Shown one piece after another: positions 26,373-37,109 of a DNA stretch of 64,000 nt. Source of the stretch: Pseudomonas sp. GV085 (GTDB taxonomy: Bacteria; Pseudomonadota; Gammaproteobacteria; Pseudomonadales; Pseudomonadaceae); assembly GCF_003050925.1 (NCBI RefSeq), contig NZ_QAOV01000002.1, positions 496,001 to 560,000 of the forward strand, in the 5' to 3' direction. The notes beneath the pieces were generated by a model. It ran no database searches and was not told the DNA's origin. It saw only the letters and a list, made by a program, of their open reading frames with translations. Every line of letters starts with the position of its first letter. The stretch's first letter is position 1. The position numbers and the translations under genes are program-made.

Positions 26373-27131
26373 TTACGGTTCGATGTTGCGCCGGTTGACC
26401 TTGGCCATCGGCAAAGGAATCAGCTTGCCCATCGGCTCGCGCCGCTCCTGACGAACTGGTCGCAGGCCCACCACGATCTTGCGCGCCACCAACAGATAGA
26501 AGCCGCCGCCCGACAGTTGCCAGTCACCTGCCTTGCGCTCCCAACCGGCCAGGCGGGTCTGCCATGCCGGTGACGCAAGCGGCGGACGATAGCACCCGAA
26601 GCGGCGTTTCTCCAGCGCGAAGCCCAGCAGGTTCAGCCAGTCCGCGACCCGCGACGGCGAAATGCAGCGCGCCTTGCGCAGCGCATCCTGGGCAAACACA
26701 TGCCGCAGCCCCCAAGTGCTCCAGGGATTGATGCCGACGATCAGCAAATGCCCCCCGGGCCGCACGCTGCTTGCCGCCTCGCGAAGCAGACCGTGGGGCG
26801 ACAGACAGAAATCCAGACCATGCTGCAGCACCACCACGTCGGCAGCATGTTCACTCAACGGCCAGGCCTGTTCCTCACAGACGATCTCGACCCCCGGCAA
26901 CGGCGCGCCAAGGCGCACATTACGCTGCACCTGCGGGGCTGACGGCGGGGTCTGGGCCGAGGGGCCGTAATGCACCAGATAACCACCAAAGAACCGCCCG
27001 AGTTCGTCTTCGAGCATGCGCCGCTCTTCGTCCAGCAGAAATTGCCCGATGGGACCGGCCAGCCACTCGCGGGCGGCGCTGATCAACGCCAGCCAGTCAG
27101 GATCGGCTTGTGCGAACGCTTTATCAGTCAT
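26373..27131 (-). CDS. class I SAM-dependent methyltransferase domain protein
   Basis: This 252-aa protein has a weakly conserved Rossmann methyltransferase fold. [22 protein letters not shown] and [20 protein letters not shown] (about residues 100-145) match motifs 3 and 4 of the YafS-type proteins encoded next to rnhA. The usual glycine-rich motif I is hard to see. The ATG at 27131 has GGAG eight bases upstream; a TTG at 27143 would add four residues. It lies between rnhA and the divergent gloB. The methyl acceptor is unknown. Confidence 0.82.
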   Translation of the reverse strand: MTDKAFAQADPDWLALISAAREWLAGPIGQFLLDEERRMLEDELGRFFGGYLVHYGPSAQTPPSAPQVQRNVRLGAPLPGVEIVCEEQAWPLSEHAADVVVLQHGLDFCLSPHGLLREAASSVRPGGHLLIVGINPWSTWGLRHVFAQDALRKARCISPSRVADWLNLLGFALEKRRFGCYRPPLASPAWQTRLAGWERKAGDWQLSGGGFYLLVARKIVVGLRPVRQERREPMGKLIPLPMAKVNRRNIEP

Positions 27132-27196
27132 TGCATTCTCCAACGCGCCAGGAAGTTCTAAGATGCGCCAATGTTTTCCGCTTGGCGAATCCGACG

Positions 27197-27964
27197 ATGA
27201 TACAGATCACTGCCCTGCCCGCCTTCACCGACAACTACATCTGGTTGTTACAAGACCACGGCAGCAAACGCTGCGCGGTCGTCGATCCGGGTGATGCCGC
27301 CCCCGTGCAGGCCTGGCTCGGTGCCAATCCGGGCTGGGTACTGAGTGATATTTTGATCACTCATCACCATCATGACCACGTCGGCGGCGTCGAGTTGCTG
27401 AAAAAAGCGACGGACGCGAAAGTCTATGGTCCGGCCAGCGAAACGATCCCGGCGCGGGACGTTGCGCTCAAGGACAACGACAAGGTCAGTGTGCTCGGCC
27501 TGGACTTCGATATCTTCACGGTCCCTGGCCACACCCTGGGGCATATCGCCTATTACCATCACGGCTTGCTGTTCTGCGGCGACACCTTGTTTGCCGCCGG
27601 CTGCGGGCGGTTGTTCGAAGGCACGCCACAGCAAATGTACAGCTCGCTGACACGCCTCGCCGCGTTGCCGGAAGACACACTGGTCTACTGCACCCACGAA
27701 TACACCCTCGGCAATCTGAAGTTTGCGGCGGCCGTCGAACCGAACAATCCGCACACCGCCGAGCGCCTGGCCAAAGTTACCCGCCAACGGGAATCCGGGA
27801 TCATGACGCTGCCGTCGACACTGGCACTGGAAAAGCTCACAAACCCGTTTTTGCGCTCCGGTGAAACATCCGTTAAAGAAAAAGCGGACGAACGGACCGG
27901 CACCGATAACTCGGCGCCCGATATGGTTTTTGCTGCTATTCGAGCGTGGAAAGACACGTTCTAA
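27197..27964 (+). CDS. gloB: hydroxyacylglutathione hydrolase (glyoxalase II)
   Basis: This 255-aa metallo-beta-lactamase-fold enzyme hydrolyses S-lactoylglutathione to lactate and glutathione, finishing methylglyoxal detoxification. The binuclear metal site is in [12 protein letters not shown] (THxHxDH, near residue 55), with further ligands in VPGHTLGHI (near 112) and [17 protein letters not shown] (near 130). The C-terminal HxAGH-type region includes [14 protein letters not shown]. The ATG at 27197 is chosen because the protein then begins [17 protein letters not shown], the family's usual start. It is divergent from the methyltransferase. Confidence 0.95.
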   Translation: MIQITALPAFTDNYIWLLQDHGSKRCAVVDPGDAAPVQAWLGANPGWVLSDILITHHHHDHVGGVELLKKATDAKVYGPASETIPARDVALKDNDKVSVLGLDFDIFTVPGHTLGHIAYYHHGLLFCGDTLFAAGCGRLFEGTPQQMYSSLTRLAALPEDTLVYCTHEYTLGNLKFAAAVEPNNPHTAERLAKVTRQRESGIMTLPSTLALEKLTNPFLRSGETSVKEKADERTGTDNSAPDMVFAAIRAWKDTF

Positions 27965-28063
27965 AGGGATCTCGCAAGGTTGCAACAATTCTGAAAGGTT
28001 GACCGCGCAGGGTGCCCTTTCTAGAATCGCCCGACATTTTTGCCCGGAACTTACTTCCAGCCA

Positions 28064-29494
28064 ATGTCGTCACCTATTCGCAAAGCCATCAGTTCAGACG
28101 CATTGACCCGCTTGGCTCAAGCCATTGCGGTGGCTGTGTCCGCCACCCTGGCGGGCTGTTCCAGCCATGCGCCGCAGACCGATGCGGCGCACGCGCAGAA
28201 CATCGCCGCGCGCGCCAAGCAGAAGCCGATCTGGCTCAGCGAAAAACCCAGCCCGCAAATTCCGCAGGACGTCTGGGAGCGTATGCGCCAGGGCTTCCAG
28301 TTGCAGGACGGGCTGGGCGTCAACCCGCGCATCGAGCAACAGCGCCTGTGGTTCGCCAGCAATCCATCTTTCCTCGAAAACGCCGGCGAACGTGGCAGCT
28401 TATACATTCATTACATCGTCGAACGCCTTGAAGAGCGCAACATGCCACTGGAACTGGCACTGCTGCCAGTGATTGAAAGTGCCTACAACCCAATGGCCTA
28501 TTCCCGGGCCGACGCGGTGGGTCTTTGGCAATTCATCCCCTCCACCGGGCGTTACTTCAACCTGCGTCAAACCCGTTTCTATGATGGCCGTCGCGACATC
28601 ACCGCCTCGACCACCGCCGCGATGGATTACCTGAGCCGCCTGCACGACATGTTCAATGGCGACTGGTTGCTGGCCCTGGCGGCCTACAACGCCGGCGAAG
28701 GCACCGTCAGCCGGGCCATCGAGCGCAACGAGCGTCTCGGCCTGCCGACCGACTACTGGAACCTGCCGCTGCCCGCCGAAACCCAGGCCTATGTGCCAAA
28801 GCTGCTGGCACTCTCGCAAGTGGTGATGGCGCCGGAAGCCTACGGCGTGAACCTCAACCCGATCGCCAACGAACCCTACTTCCAGGTCGTCGAAATCAAC
28901 CAGCGCATGGACCTGTCCAAAGTTGCTGAAGTCGCCAACATCGATGAAGACGAACTGTTCCAGCTCAACCCGGCCTTCAAGCAGCGCACCACCATCGACG
29001 GCCCGCAGCACCTGCTGGTGCCGACGTCCAAGGCGCAACTGCTGACCAGCAGCCTGCAGACCATGCGTCCTGAAGAGTTGATCAGCAAAAAATCGCTCAA
29101 GCCGGTCTTCGAAGGTGCCGACGACACTCAGGTCGCCAGCGTCAGGCGCTCCTACCGGGTCAAGCGGGGTGACAACCTCGGCGCCATTGCCAAGGCCAAC
29201 GACGTTGACGTGAAGGACCTGCAACGCTGGAACAAACTGACTGGCAAGAACCTCAAGCCCGGCCAGACCCTGGTCATGCAGGACAACAGCAAACGCAGCT
29301 CCGGGCGCGTCAACACCGTGATTGCAGCCAATACCAAAAAACAGCAGACCACGTACAAGGTCCAGCAAGGCGACTCGCTGTACATCGTGGCCAAGCGTTT
29401 CAACGTGGAGATGCAGCACCTCAAGCGCTGGAACCCGCGTGTCGGCCAGGCGCTGAAGCCTGGCCAGATGTTGACGGTGGCCAATCCGCACTAA
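28064..29494 (+). CDS. mltD: membrane-bound lytic murein transglycosylase D with two LysM repeats
   Basis: This 476-aa lipoprotein has a signal peptide ending in the lipobox LAGC near residue 27, so it is anchored in the outer membrane. The transglycosylase domain (about 105-260) has the catalytic Glu in LLPVIESAYNPMA, then VGLWQFIPSTG and ALAAYNAGEG. Two LysM repeats follow near 365-410 (YRVKRGDNLGAIAKANDVDV) and 425-470 (YKVQQGDSLYIVAKRFNVE). It cleaves peptidoglycan with formation of anhydromuramyl ends. The ATG at 28064 has a weak Shine-Dalgarno but starts the expected signal sequence. Confidence 0.94.
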   Translation: MSSPIRKAISSDALTRLAQAIAVAVSATLAGCSSHAPQTDAAHAQNIAARAKQKPIWLSEKPSPQIPQDVWERMRQGFQLQDGLGVNPRIEQQRLWFASNPSFLENAGERGSLYIHYIVERLEERNMPLELALLPVIESAYNPMAYSRADAVGLWQFIPSTGRYFNLRQTRFYDGRRDITASTTAAMDYLSRLHDMFNGDWLLALAAYNAGEGTVSRAIERNERLGLPTDYWNLPLPAETQAYVPKLLALSQVVMAPEAYGVNLNPIANEPYFQVVEINQRMDLSKVAEVANIDEDELFQLNPAFKQRTTIDGPQHLLVPTSKAQLLTSSLQTMRPEELISKKSLKPVFEGADDTQVASVRRSYRVKRGDNLGAIAKANDVDVKDLQRWNKLTGKNLKPGQTLVMQDNSKRSSGRVNTVIAANTKKQQTTYKVQQGDSLYIVAKRFNVEMQHLKRWNPRVGQALKPGQMLTVANPH

Positions 29495-29496
29495 AA

Positions 29497-29612
29497 CTGT
29501 AGGAGCAGCCGGTCGACGCTCGATTGCTCGCGAAAGTCGCCAACGATAACGCGGGCATTCTGGATAAATGCCGCGCCCTCAGGTTCTTCGCGAGCAAGCT
29601 CGCTCCTACAGG
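29497..29612. repeat. REPIN, one arm disrupted
   Basis: The right arm TTCGCGAGCAAGCTCGCTCC is intact. The left arm begins CTGTAGGAGCAGCCGG and resumes at TTGCTCGCGAAAG, so it carries an insertion or rearrangement. The spacer CAACGATAACGCGGGCATTC is shared with the reversed copy at 37981-38097. Confidence 0.8.
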
Positions 29613-29707
29613 ATTGCGACCGCCCAAATCTCCCGTCTTTTTCCTGTCCATACAAGCTGTTACTGTACGGTCCACAAAGCCCAAGCCGCCTGGATCGGAT
29701 CTCCTAT

Positions 29708-31540
29708 TTGAAGCGTCCCCTGCCCCTGCTCCTGATCAGCCTGGCGTTGAGTTCCACCGCAAGCGCGACGATCAGCGAAAGCCATGGTTATGCGCAATTC
29801 GGCACGCTCAAGTACCCGGCCCGATTTACCCACTTCGACTGGGTCAACCCGCAAGCGCCCAAGGGCGGTACGTTGCGGGTCATGGCATTTGGCACCTTCG
29901 ATACGCTCAACCCCTACACCTTCAAGGGCACCAGCCCGGTCACCACAGCGAATTTCCTGCAATACGGCATCAACGAGCTCAACGAACCGCTGATGGTCGG
30001 CACCGGGCAGTACGCGCCGTCAGGTGATGAGCCCGCGTCCAGCTATGGCCTGATTGCCCAGTCCGTGGAGTACAGCGAGGACCGCAGCTGGGTGGTGTTC
30101 AACCTGCGCCCCGAAGCACGCTTCCATGACGGTACGCCGATCACTGCCTACGACGTCGCGTTCTCATATCGTGTGCTGCTCCAGAAAGGCCATCCGCTGT
30201 ACCGCACCAGCCTTCAGGAAGTGCTGCGTGTCGACATTCTCAACTCGCAGCGAATCCGTTTCGTATTCAAGCGCGCCGGCAATCCGCTGCTGATCCTGCG
30301 CCTGGGTGAAATGCCGGTGCTGGCGCAGCACTACTGGAAAGGTCGCGACTTCAAAGCCACCACCTTCGAGCCGCCGTTGGGCAGCGGGCCATATCGCATC
30401 ACCTCGGTCACGCCAGGACGGCAGATCGTCTTCGAACGGGTCAAGGATTACTGGGGCAAGGACCTGCCGGTCAATCGCGGCAAGTACAACTTCGACCGCA
30501 TGGAAGTCGAGTTCTACCGCGACAGCGACGTGGCGTTCGAGGCATTCAAGGCCGGTGAATTCGACATCTACATCGAGCATCAGGCGAAGAACTGGGACAC
30601 CGGCTACAACTTCCCGGCCATACGCCGCGGTGACGTGATCAAGGCGCAGATCCCCCACCAGATCCCGACCCAGACCCAGGGCCTGTTCATGAACAGCCGT
30701 CGCCCGGCATTCTCGGACGCCAGGGTCCGTGAAGCGCTGGGGCTGATGTTCAACTTTGAATGGACCAACCGCACGCTGTTCAGCGGCGCCTACCATCGTG
30801 CCATGAGCTACTACCCCAACAGCGAATTCTCGGCCAGCGGTTTGCCGGTCGGGCACGAATGGCTGTTGCTCAAGCCTTATCGTGAACAGCTGCCGGCCAG
30901 GCTCTTTACCGAGCCGTTCAGTCTGCCGCAGACCGACGGGCACGGCATCCCCCGAGAGACCTTGCGCAAAGCCCTTGACCTGCTCGCCGAAGCCGGCTGG
31001 AAGCTCAATGGCCAGCGTATGCAAAACGCCACCGGGCAACCCTTGCGGCTGGAGTTGCTGCTGGTCAACCCGAATCTGGAACGCATCCTCCAGCCTTACG
31101 TCGAGAACCTCGCCAGCATCGGCATCGACGCTCAGCTGCGCACCGTCGATCGCGCGCAATACAAGCAGCGCCTCGATCAATTCGATTTCGACATGATTCT
31201 GATGACCCTCAACCAGACACTCAGCCCGGGCCTGGAACAGTGGCAGTATTTTCACTCCAGCCAGGCCGGGGTCAAGGGCAGCAAAAACTACGCCGGCATT
31301 GCCGACCCGGTGGTCGACCATCTGCTCGAGCAGTTGCTGGCCGCCCGGACCCGCGATGAACAGGTCGCCGCCGGCAAGGCCCTCGACCGCGTGCTGTTGT
31401 GGCAGCACTACATCGTTCCCAACTGGTACCTCAACTATCACCGCCTGGCGTACCGCAACCGGCTCGCCTTCGTCACCACGCCGCCCTATACCCTGGGCCT
31501 GAACGCGTGGTGGCTGAAATCTTCGGAGAAAGATCAATGA
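29708..31540 (+). CDS. nppA1: periplasmic substrate-binding protein 1 of a YejA/Npp-type peptide ABC importer
   Basis: This 610-aa family 5 solute-binding protein uses a TTG start. The TTG is supported because it gives a clean signal peptide (KRPLPLLLISLALSSTASAT) and the first in-frame ATG lies far inside the mature protein. The mature part carries [24 protein letters not shown] core (here [20 protein letters not shown], near residue 130). It is the first of five genes in the order SBP, SBP, permease, permease, ATPase. This matches the P. aeruginosa NppA1A2BCD importer, which takes up peptidyl nucleoside antibiotics and microcin C-like peptides. The ATGA overlap with the next gene shows coupling. 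Confidence 0.88.
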   Translation: MKRPLPLLLISLALSSTASATISESHGYAQFGTLKYPARFTHFDWVNPQAPKGGTLRVMAFGTFDTLNPYTFKGTSPVTTANFLQYGINELNEPLMVGTGQYAPSGDEPASSYGLIAQSVEYSEDRSWVVFNLRPEARFHDGTPITAYDVAFSYRVLLQKGHPLYRTSLQEVLRVDILNSQRIRFVFKRAGNPLLILRLGEMPVLAQHYWKGRDFKATTFEPPLGSGPYRITSVTPGRQIVFERVKDYWGKDLPVNRGKYNFDRMEVEFYRDSDVAFEAFKAGEFDIYIEHQAKNWDTGYNFPAIRRGDVIKAQIPHQIPTQTQGLFMNSRRPAFSDARVREALGLMFNFEWTNRTLFSGAYHRAMSYYPNSEFSASGLPVGHEWLLLKPYREQLPARLFTEPFSLPQTDGHGIPRETLRKALDLLAEAGWKLNGQRMQNATGQPLRLELLLVNPNLERILQPYVENLASIGIDAQLRTVDRAQYKQRLDQFDFDMILMTLNQTLSPGLEQWQYFHSSQAGVKGSKNYAGIADPVVDHLLEQLLAARTRDEQVAAGKALDRVLLWQHYIVPNWYLNYHRLAYRNRLAFVTTPPYTLGLNAWWLKSSEKDQ

Positions 31541-33378
31541 ACCCCATCCGCACCCTGCTCTTGCAGGCCAGCGGCCTGTTGTTCGCCGGGCTGGCCTGCG
31601 CCGCCCCGCAACACGCCTTGACCCTGTACAACGAGCCGCCGAAATACCCGGCCGACTTCAAACACTTCGATTACGTCAATCCCGACGCGCCCAAGGGCGG
31701 GATTTTCCGTCAGGCCGGTTTCGGCGGTTTCGACAGTCTCAACCCGTTCATCAGCAAAGGCGTGCCGGCGGAAGATATCGGCATGATCTACGACACCCTG
31801 GCCAAGCAAGGGCTGGACGAGCCGTTCACCGAGTACGGTTTGATCGCCCGCCTGATCGAGAAAGCCCCGGACAACGCTTGGGTGCGCTTTTACCTGCGCC
31901 CCGAAGCACGCTTCCATGACGGCCATCCGGTACGCGCCGAGGACGTGGTATTCAGCTTCCAGATGCTGACCAAGGACGGCGCGCCGATGTACCGCGGCTA
32001 CTACAACGACGTGGCCGAAGTGGTCGCCGAAGACCCGCTCACCGTGTTGTTCAAGTTCAAGCACACCAACAACCGCGAGCTGCCGCTGATCCTTGGCCAG
32101 TTGCCGGTGCTACCCAAGCATTGGTGGGCCGACCGCGACTTCAACAAGGGCAACCTGGAAATCCCGCTGGGCAGCGGCCCGTACAAGGTCGCCGAAGTGA
32201 AGGCCGGACGCTTGGTGCGTTACGAGCGCGTCAAGGATTACTGGGGCAAGGACCTGCCGGTCAATCGCGGTTTCTACAACTTCGACGTTATGACCACCGA
32301 CTATTACCGCGACAACACCGTGGCCCTGGAAGCGCTCAAGGCCGGGCAGTTCGACTATTGGCTGGAAATGAGCGCGAAAAACTGGGCCAACGCCTACAAC
32401 ACTCCGGCGATCACCGAAGGTCGACTGGTCAAGGAACAGATTCCCAACGGCAATCCGACCGGCATGCAAGGTTTCGTCTTCAACCTGCGCCGCCCGGTGT
32501 TCCAGGACGTGCGCGTGCGCCAGGCCTTGTCGCTGTTGCTGGACTTCGAATGGACCAACAAGCAACTGTTCAACGGTGCCTATGTGCGTACCCGCAGTTA
32601 CTTCGAGAACTCGGAAATGGCCGCCACCGGCCTGCCTGATGCCGAACAGGTGGCGATCCTCGAGCCTTTGCGCAGCAAGCTGGCGCCGCAAGTGTTCAGC
32701 GAAGCGTTCCAGAACCCGACCACCGACGGTAGCGGCATGATCCGCGCCCAGCAACGGCAAGCCTATCAACTGCTGCAAGAGGCCGGCTGGCGCATCGTCG
32801 ATGACAAAATGGTCGATGCCACCGGCAAACCGGTGGTCATCGAATTCCTGTTGGCCCAGACCGAGTTCGAACGGGTGCTGCTGCCGTTCAAGCGCAACCT
32901 GAGTGACCTGGGCATCGATCTGGTGATCCGCCGGGTCGATGTCTCGCAATACATCAACCGCGTGCGTTCCCGGGACTTCGACATGATCGTCGGCAGCTTC
33001 CCGCAATCCAACTCGCCGGGGAACGAACAACGGGAATTCTGGATGTCGGCCGCTGCCGACAAACCCGGCAGCCGCAATTCCATGGGCCTGAAAGATCCGG
33101 TGGTCGATCAACTGGTCGAGCAATTGATCAACGCCGATTCGCGCAGCAGCCTGGTGGCCCACGCCCGCGCGCTGGACCGCGTTCTGCAATGGGGCTATTA
33201 CGTAATACCCAACTGGCACATCAAGACCTGGCGCGTGGCGTACTGGAACCACATCGGCCATCCAAAGGTCTCGCCTAAATACGACATCGGCACGGCCACC
33301 TGGTGGGTCAAGCCCGACATCAAGCCGGCGATAGAAGTCGAAACCACACTGCAGGCCGATCCTGCAGGCACGGAGTAA
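31537..33378 (+). CDS. nppA2: periplasmic substrate-binding protein 2 of the Npp/Yej-type importer
   Basis: This 613-aa family 5 solute-binding protein is a diverged paralogue of its upstream neighbour; both contain [10 protein letters not shown] and [21 protein letters not shown] segments. It has a signal peptide ([17 protein letters not shown]) and a start (ATG at 31537) that overlaps the previous stop as ATGA. Two binding proteins feeding one permease pair suggests a widened peptide range. The open frame continues 46 codons upstream, but only the ATG at 31537 gives an export signal. Confidence 0.9.
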   Translation: MNPIRTLLLQASGLLFAGLACAAPQHALTLYNEPPKYPADFKHFDYVNPDAPKGGIFRQAGFGGFDSLNPFISKGVPAEDIGMIYDTLAKQGLDEPFTEYGLIARLIEKAPDNAWVRFYLRPEARFHDGHPVRAEDVVFSFQMLTKDGAPMYRGYYNDVAEVVAEDPLTVLFKFKHTNNRELPLILGQLPVLPKHWWADRDFNKGNLEIPLGSGPYKVAEVKAGRLVRYERVKDYWGKDLPVNRGFYNFDVMTTDYYRDNTVALEALKAGQFDYWLEMSAKNWANAYNTPAITEGRLVKEQIPNGNPTGMQGFVFNLRRPVFQDVRVRQALSLLLDFEWTNKQLFNGAYVRTRSYFENSEMAATGLPDAEQVAILEPLRSKLAPQVFSEAFQNPTTDGSGMIRAQQRQAYQLLQEAGWRIVDDKMVDATGKPVVIEFLLAQTEFERVLLPFKRNLSDLGIDLVIRRVDVSQYINRVRSRDFDMIVGSFPQSNSPGNEQREFWMSAAADKPGSRNSMGLKDPVVDQLVEQLINADSRSSLVAHARALDRVLQWGYYVIPNWHIKTWRVAYWNHIGHPKVSPKYDIGTATWWVKPDIKPAIEVETTLQADPAGTE

Positions 33379-33382
33379 TCAG

Positions 33383-34456
33383 ATGCTGGCGTATATTTTT
33401 CGGCGACTGCTGCTGATCATTCCGACCCTGTTCGGCATCTTGCTGATCAACTTCGTGATCATCCAGGCCGCTCCGGGCGGGCCGGTGGAACAGATGATCG
33501 CCAAGCTCGAAGGCTTCGAAGGCGCCACCAGCCGTATCGCCGGCGGCGGTGCCGAAGTCTCGGTGGCAGGCTCGGCCTATCGCGGTGCCCAGGGCCTGGA
33601 CCCGGCGCTGATCAAGGAAATCGAGCACATGTACGGCTTCGACAAATCGGCGCCGGAACGCTTGTGGATCATGGTCAAGAACTATGCGTCCCTGGATTTC
33701 GGCGACAGCTTCTTCCGCGACGCCAAGGTCATTGACCTGATCAAGGAAAAGATGCCGGTCTCGATCTCCCTCGGGCTGTGGAGCACGCTGATCATGTACC
33801 TGGTGTCGATCCCGCTGGGGATCGCCAAGGCCAAGCGGCACGGCAGCCACTTCGACGTCTGGACCAGTTCGGCGATCATCGTCGGCTACGCGATCCCGGC
33901 GTTCCTGTTCGCCATCCTGCTGATCGTGGTGTTCGCCGGCGGCAGTTACCTGGACTGGTTCCCGTTGCGCGGGCTGACCTCGAACAACTTCGATGAACTG
34001 AGCATGGGCGGCAAGATCCTCGACTACTTCTGGCACCTGGCGCTGCCGGTGACCGCGCTGGTGATCGGCAACTTCGCAACCATGACCCTGCTGACCAAGA
34101 ACAGCTTCCTCGACGAAATCAACAAGCAGTACGTGATCACCGCCAGGGCCAAGGGCCTGACCAACCACCGCGTGCTTTACGGCCACGTGTTCCGCAACGC
34201 CATGCTGTTGGTGATCGCCGGCTTCCCCTCGGCCCTGATCGGCATCTTCTTCACCGGCTCGTTGCTGGTGGAGGTGATCTTCTCCCTCGACGGCCTCGGC
34301 CTGATGAGTTTCGAAGCGGCGATCAACCGTGATTACCCGGTGGTGTTCGGCACGCTGTTCATCTTCACTTTGCTGGGGCTGGTGGTGAAACTGATCGGCG
34401 ACCTCACCTACACCTTTGTCGATCCGCGCATCGATTTCGAAAGCCGGGAGCATTGA
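33383..34456 (+). CDS. nppB: peptide ABC importer permease 1 (YejB-like)
   Basis: This 357-aa inner-membrane permease begins [20 protein letters not shown] and has about six helices. The EAA loop that contacts the ATPase is visible as [22 protein letters not shown] near residue 260. The roughly 60-residue insert after the first helix ([20 protein letters not shown]) is characteristic of the YejB branch. GGAGTAATC precedes the ATG, four bases after the upstream stop. It forms the membrane channel with the next gene product. Confidence 0.94.
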   Translation: MLAYIFRRLLLIIPTLFGILLINFVIIQAAPGGPVEQMIAKLEGFEGATSRIAGGGAEVSVAGSAYRGAQGLDPALIKEIEHMYGFDKSAPERLWIMVKNYASLDFGDSFFRDAKVIDLIKEKMPVSISLGLWSTLIMYLVSIPLGIAKAKRHGSHFDVWTSSAIIVGYAIPAFLFAILLIVVFAGGSYLDWFPLRGLTSNNFDELSMGGKILDYFWHLALPVTALVIGNFATMTLLTKNSFLDEINKQYVITARAKGLTNHRVLYGHVFRNAMLLVIAGFPSALIGIFFTGSLLVEVIFSLDGLGLMSFEAAINRDYPVVFGTLFIFTLLGLVVKLIGDLTYTFVDPRIDFESREH

Positions 34457-34457
34457 G

Positions 34458-35477
34458 ATGAACCTGTCCCCTCTCAATCGCCGACGCTTCGAACTGTTCA
34501 AGGCCAACAAGCGTGGCTGGTGGTCGCTGTGGCTGTTCCTGATCCTGTTTGGCGCAAGCCTGGGTGCGGAGCTGATCGCCAACGACAAGCCGCTGGCGGT
34601 GCATTACGACAACAACTGGTACTTCCCGGCGCTCAAGCGTTACCCGGAAACCACCTTCGGCGGCGAATTTCCACTGGAAGCCAACTACAAGAGTCCGTAC
34701 ATCCGCGAACTGCTCAAGGCCAAGGACGCCTGGGTGCTGTGGGCGCCTATTCCCTACAGCTACCAGAGCATCAACTACGACCTGAAAGTCCCGGCCCCGG
34801 CACCGCCCTCGACGGACAACCTGCTGGGCACCGACGATCAGGGCCGCGATGTGCTGGCCCGGGTGATCTACGGCTTCCGCATTTCGGTGCTGTTCGCCCT
34901 GACCCTGACCGTGCTCAGTTCGATCATCGGCGTGTTCGCCGGGGCCTTGCAGGGTTTCTACGGTGGCTGGGTGGATCTGGCCGGGCAACGCTTCCTGGAG
35001 ATCTGGTCCGGGCTGCCGGTGTTGTACCTGCTGATCATCCTCGCCAGTTTCGTGCAACCCAATTTCTGGTGGTTGCTGGGGATCATGCTGCTGTTCTCGT
35101 GGATGAGCCTGGTGGACGTGGTACGCGCCGAATTCCTGCGCGGGCGTAACCTGGAATACGTACGCGCCGCCCGCGCCCTGGGCATGCAGAACGGTGCGAT
35201 CATGTTCCGCCACATTTTGCCCAACGCGATGGTCTCGACCATGACCTTCATGCCGTTCATCCTCACTGGCGCCATCGGCACATTGACCGCCCTGGACTTC
35301 CTCGGTTTCGGCCTGCCGGCGGGCAGCCCGTCCCTGGGTGAACTGGTGGCCCAGGGCAAGTCCAACCTGCAGGCGCCCTGGCTGGGCATCAGCGCCTTTG
35401 CGGTGCTGGCCTTGATGTTGAGTTTGCTGGTGTTCATCGGCGAGTCAGCTCGCGATGCCTTCGACCCGAGGAAGTGA
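34458..35477 (+). CDS. nppC: peptide ABC importer permease 2 (YejE-like)
   Basis: This 339-aa permease begins MNLSPLNRRRFELFKANKRG and has a long periplasmic insert after helix 1 (about residues 40-120, with LIANDKPLAVHYDNNWYFPA), typical of YejE. The binding-protein-dependent permease EAA loop is VRAARALGMQNGAIMFRHIL near residue 235. The start follows the upstream stop by one base (TGAG ATG), so translation is coupled. It pairs with the YejB-like permease. Confidence 0.94.
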   Translation: MNLSPLNRRRFELFKANKRGWWSLWLFLILFGASLGAELIANDKPLAVHYDNNWYFPALKRYPETTFGGEFPLEANYKSPYIRELLKAKDAWVLWAPIPYSYQSINYDLKVPAPAPPSTDNLLGTDDQGRDVLARVIYGFRISVLFALTLTVLSSIIGVFAGALQGFYGGWVDLAGQRFLEIWSGLPVLYLLIILASFVQPNFWWLLGIMLLFSWMSLVDVVRAEFLRGRNLEYVRAARALGMQNGAIMFRHILPNAMVSTMTFMPFILTGAIGTLTALDFLGFGLPAGSPSLGELVAQGKSNLQAPWLGISAFAVLALMLSLLVFIGESARDAFDPRK

Positions 35478-35478
35478 A

Positions 35479-37089
35479 ATGAATCAGCACAATCTGATCG
35501 AAGTGCGCAACCTGGCCGTCGATTTTGTCGTCGGCAATCGCTGCCAGCGGGCGGTCGAAGGCGTCAGCTTCGACATCAAGCGCGGTGAAACCCTGGCGTT
35601 GGTCGGCGAGAGCGGCTCCGGTAAATCGGTCACCGCACATTCGATCCTGCGCCTGCTGCCCTACCCGCTCGCCCGGCACCCGTCCGGCACCATCGAATAT
35701 TCCGGACAGAACCTGCTGGACCTGAAAGAAAAAACCATCCGCCACATTCGCGGCAACCGCATTGCGATGATCTTCCAGGAGCCGATGACCTCGCTCAATC
35801 CCCTGCACTCGATCGAAAAGCAGATCAACGAGGTGCTGGGCATCCACAAGGGCCTGACCGGCAAGGTCGCGACCAAGCGCACCCTGGAGCTGCTGGAGAT
35901 GGTCGGCATTCCCGAGCCGCACATGCGCCTCAAGGCCCTGCCCCACGAGCTGTCCGGCGGCCAGCGTCAGCGGGTGATGATCGCCATGGCCCTGGCCAAC
36001 GAGCCTGAACTGCTGATCGCCGATGAGCCGACCACCGCGCTGGACGTGACCGTTCAGCTGAAAATCCTCGAATTGCTCAAGGAACTGCAGGCCCGATTAG
36101 GCATGGCGCTGCTGCTGATCAGCCACGATTTGAACCTTGTGCGAAGAATTGCGCATCGCGTATGTGTCATGCAGCAAGGTTGCATCGTCGAACAGGCATC
36201 GTGCGAAGAGCTGTTCCGCGCGCCGCAGCATCCGTACACTCGGGAGCTGCTGGCAGCGGAGCCCGGCGGCAAGCCTGCAAGCAACGTGATCGGCCCGCCC
36301 TTGCTGGCGGTCGAGGACCTGAAAGTCTGGTTTCCGATCAAGAAAGGCCTGCTCAAACGCACGGTGGATTACGTCAAGGCGGTCGACGGCATCAATTTCA
36401 ATCTGCTCCAGGGCCAGACCCTGGGGATCGTGGGCGAAAGCGGTTCCGGCAAATCGACCCTGGGCCTGGCGATTTTGCGCTTGATCGCCAGTAAAGGCGC
36501 GATTCGTTTTGAAGGCCAGCAGCTGGACTGCCTGACGCAGCAACAGGTCCGGCCGCTACGGCGGGAGATGCAAGTGGTGTTTCAGGATCCGTTCGGCAGC
36601 CTGAGCCCACGGATGTGCGTGAATGACATCGTTGGCGAAGGCCTGCGAATCCACAAGATGGGCACCGGGGCGGAACAGGAACAAGCGATCATTGCAGCAC
36701 TCAAGGAGGTAGGCCTGGATCCGGAAACCCGGCACCGCTACCCCCACGAATTTTCCGGCGGGCAACGGCAGAGAATCGCCATTGCCCGGGCATTGGTGTT
36801 AAAACCGGCGTTGATTTTGCTGGACGAGCCGACTTCGGCCCTCGACCGCACGGTACAACGCCAGGTAGTGGAGCTTTTGCGTTCGCTGCAAACCAAGTAC
36901 AACCTGACGTATCTGTTTATCAGCCATGACCTGGCTGTGGTGAAAGCGCTGAGCCACCAGTTGATGGTGGTCAAGCATGGCCAAGTGGTCGAACAGGGAG
37001 ACGCGCAAAGCATTTTTGCCGCCCCCCGACATCCGTATACACAGCAGTTGCTGGAAGCCGCTTTTCTGGCTCCGGCCACTGCGCAATAA
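35479..37089 (+). CDS. nppD: peptide ABC importer ATPase with two nucleotide-binding domains (YejF-like)
   Basis: This 536-aa cytosolic ATPase contains two complete ABC domains. The first has Walker A GESGSGKS (near 45), signature LSGGQRQRVMIAMAL (near 158) and Walker B LLIADEPTTALD. The second has GESGSGKS (near 320), FSGGQRQRIAIARAL (near 430) and LILLDEPTSALD. One fused protein replaces the OppD/OppF pair, as in YejF. GAGGAAGTGAA precedes the ATG. It is the last gene of the importer; fabI follows 20 bases later. Confidence 0.95.
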   Translation: MNQHNLIEVRNLAVDFVVGNRCQRAVEGVSFDIKRGETLALVGESGSGKSVTAHSILRLLPYPLARHPSGTIEYSGQNLLDLKEKTIRHIRGNRIAMIFQEPMTSLNPLHSIEKQINEVLGIHKGLTGKVATKRTLELLEMVGIPEPHMRLKALPHELSGGQRQRVMIAMALANEPELLIADEPTTALDVTVQLKILELLKELQARLGMALLLISHDLNLVRRIAHRVCVMQQGCIVEQASCEELFRAPQHPYTRELLAAEPGGKPASNVIGPPLLAVEDLKVWFPIKKGLLKRTVDYVKAVDGINFNLLQGQTLGIVGESGSGKSTLGLAILRLIASKGAIRFEGQQLDCLTQQQVRPLRREMQVVFQDPFGSLSPRMCVNDIVGEGLRIHKMGTGAEQEQAIIAALKEVGLDPETRHRYPHEFSGGQRQRIAIARALVLKPALILLDEPTSALDRTVQRQVVELLRSLQTKYNLTYLFISHDLAVVKALSHQLMVVKHGQVVEQGDAQSIFAAPRHPYTQQLLEAAFLAPATAQ

Positions 37090-37109
37090 CCTGAAAAGAG
37101 GAGCAACAC